A stretch of DNA of 50,292 bases from a virus. Of the stretch, positions 49,203-50,292 are shown one piece after another (position 1 is the first letter of the stretch; each line of letters opens with the position of its first letter). Under the pieces are notes generated by a model, which was not told the origin of the DNA, searched no databases, and saw nothing but the letters and a program-made list of their open reading frames with translations. A program made the position numbers and the translations under genes. The stretch lies in the IMG/VR virus record IMGVR_UViG_3300005253_000344, positions 1-50,292 of that record; one strand, written 5' to 3'.

Positions 49203-49445
49203 ATGCCAATATGGTCCGATTACAATTTTACAGTTATAGATACAGGATTACGTTTTAGGGGACATCCTATTTTATTAGGATCAGATACTTTACATCGTTC
49301 TGCCGATAAATGTGTACTTACTCATTTAGATCGGTTTCTTAGAAAGAATCTATCAAAACAACTTATCGAAATGTTAATAAATTACTCAACTGGTGTTTTG
49401 GTAGAGGGAGCTATTCCGCCTAAATCAGAGGAAGGGGGTGAGTGA
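49203..49445 (+). CDS. Hypothetical protein, 80 aa
   Basis: ATG at 49203 after GAAGGGGGTGATT, one base past the ATPase stop. 80 residues, beta start and helical middle (LDRFLRKNLSKQLIEMLI). No family recognised. Confidence 0.55.
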   Translation: MPIWSDYNFTVIDTGLRFRGHPILLGSDTLHRSADKCVLTHLDRFLRKNLSKQLIEMLINYSTGVLVEGAIPPKSEEGGE

Positions 49446-49651
49446 TGGAACAGTTTAAGAAATGGAAAGACAACAAGTGTGTTAAAGTTTGTAATCTATG
49501 TCATATTGGTGTTTGTGGTAGTTGTAGTAGAATTGGAACAAAAGAAGATACCTGGCGAGCAGCTTTAGAGTTAGTGCTGGAATGGCTTAATCATTCATCA
49601 GAGCATAAGGAAATAAAAGATAAGATACACGATGAATTGGAGAGTGACTAA
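49445..49651 (+). CDS. Small Cys-rich protein, 68 aa
   Basis: ATG at 49445 after GGGGGTGAGTG. 68 residues. CVKVCNLC and GVCGSC (about 12-28) suggest a metal site; the rest is helical. One-base TAATG overlap with the SEC-C gene. Confidence 0.55.
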   Translation: MEQFKKWKDNKCVKVCNLCHIGVCGSCSRIGTKEDTWRAALELVLEWLNHSSEHKEIKDKIHDELESD

Positions 49652-50007
49652 TGGGTATAAAATTCAGAGGACCAGAACCCGGCAGAAACGACTTGTGCCC
49701 CTGTAACTCCGGGCTTAAATTTAAGTGGTGCCATGGGGACAGTGGCAAAGCAGCAGCATGTGATCGCGTTGCGTTTGAACATATGTCGATACTGGTAGCA
49801 AGAGAACAACACAAACGTGGGATTCTATCAGATGCACAGTTCAAAATGTTCATGGCGAAGTACAAACCTGATGCCATACCAGAGCCAGTCACAAGCAAAG
49901 ATGTGAGTCAGATATTAGATAGTGCCGAATTGAAACGGTGTGATTGTGGTGCACCGATACCGGATAATGTTAAAATGTGTGTTAAGTGTAAGAGGGTGAA
50001 GAGATGA
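49651..50007 (+). CDS. SEC-C motif protein with C-terminal zinc ribbon
   Basis: 118 residues. GRNDLCPCNSGLKFKWCHG (11-29) is a complete SEC-C zinc motif (Cys16, Cys18, Cys27, His28). The C-terminus has CDCG and CVKC (about 92-116), a second zinc site. The middle is helical. SEC-C modules bind proteins or nucleic acids; a stand-alone phage version linked to recombination genes is unusual. Coupled at both ends. Confidence 0.8.
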   Translation: MGIKFRGPEPGRNDLCPCNSGLKFKWCHGDSGKAAACDRVAFEHMSILVAREQHKRGILSDAQFKMFMAKYKPDAIPEPVTSKDVSQILDSAELKRCDCGAPIPDNVKMCVKCKRVKR

Positions 50008-50183
50008 GATGGGGCAAAGGAGCAGTCACACCTAAATCCTTAGAAAAGCACGAATTTTGGTTTGTCTGGTATCCGGTGTGTATATACGAAGGTCGTTGGA
50101 TGTGGTGGGAGTGGACACTCAGGCATACCGATAAATGGGGAGATGTGACATACGAATGTCTATTTGAAGGTAAAAAACCATAA
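50004..50183 (+). CDS. Small Trp-rich protein, 59 aa
   Basis: ATG at 50004 overlaps the previous stop, with AGAGGGTGAAG upstream. 59 residues with eight Trp (RWMWWEWTLR, FWFVWYPV). Probably a small beta protein. Unknown. Confidence 0.55.
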   Translation: MRWGKGAVTPKSLEKHEFWFVWYPVCIYEGRWMWWEWTLRHTDKWGDVTYECLFEGKKP

Positions 50184-50205
50184 CATTAATCAGAAAGGGT
50201 AAAAC

Positions 50206-50292
50206 ATGGGACTTGACAGAATCGGAACATTCAGATGTAAACTTCTTGAACATGGCATCGATGGCATGAAGAAAAAAGGCACTGACATAGAA
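50206..50292 (+). CDS. 5' end of a second ssDNA-binding-like protein (partial)
   Basis: 29 codons to the window edge, preceded by AAAGGGTAAAAC. Against the start of the gene at 47, four of 87 bases differ (two silent changes, one synonymous Arg change and Lys to Met). It is therefore a diverged copy, not the same DNA. Confidence 0.7.
   Translation, partial: MGLDRIGTFRCKLLEHGIDGMKKKGTDIE

Noticed and set aside
1-50292. Direct terminal repeat proving a complete circular genome
   Set aside because: The matching ends differ at 4 of 87 bases and the upstream sequence differs more, so closure cannot be claimed.

Overview
This window looks like most or all of a tailed bacteriophage genome, probably a podovirus-like caudovirus. 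It has a terminase, portal, scaffold, HK97-type capsid and tail-fibre block, three free-standing HNH nucleases, a phage-type replication set, and tightly packed genes with ATGA or TAATG overlaps. No tape-measure, sheath or tail-tube gene is visible, but there are three proteins in the place of T7-like internal core proteins, which is why I favour a short tail. No tRNA, rRNA, integrase, CRISPR array, RNA polymerase or clear endolysin was seen. The host cannot be named from the sequence. Shine-Dalgarno sites, consensus sigma70 promoters, a lipobox and a Tat-type leader point to an ordinary bacterium.

Layout. (1) 1-5.7 kb, plus strand: an ssDNA-binding-like protein, a candidate structured leader RNA, a primase-helicase and a run of small genes including a lipoprotein. 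(2) 5.6-31.1 kb, minus strand, read right to left: GroES, trypsin-like protease, candidate small terminase, large terminase, portal, zinc-ribbon protein, scaffold, major capsid, adaptor, tail proteins, a tail fibre with a C1q-like end, internal virion proteins, and last a tiny holin-like membrane protein. (3) 31.1-32.6 kb: a divergent non-coding control region with an array of CTAGGTA-type repeats (candidate origin or operator array). (4) 31.4-39.3 kb, plus strand: about 25 very small accessory genes (zinc ribbons, a paralogous set of 25-27 residue membrane peptides, HTH/sigma-like proteins) with consensus promoters and terminator hairpins. (5) 39.4-50.3 kb, plus strand: nucleotide-pool enzymes (a PF18909-like dGTP diphosphohydrolase and an HD phosphohydrolase), a metallophosphatase, family A DNA polymerase, a receiver-like protein, VRR-NUC nuclease, Cas4/RecB-like nuclease, a second HD protein, a Sak4-like ATPase and a SEC-C protein, ending in the start of a second copy of the first gene.

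How it fits together. Regions 1 and 5 run in the same direction and would be contiguous on a circular or circularly permuted genome, giving one replication/recombination operon. The two ends share an 87-base gene start with 4 differences, so this is a paralogous gene and not a simple terminal overlap. The leftward structural operon and the rightward HTH/replication segment each begin next to the same 32-base sequence in opposite orientation, which suggests shared timing control. The most notable candidates for undescribed biology are this duplicated 32-base element, the repeat array, the miniprotein family, and two possible structured leader RNAs (near 1030-1132 and 39314-39407).
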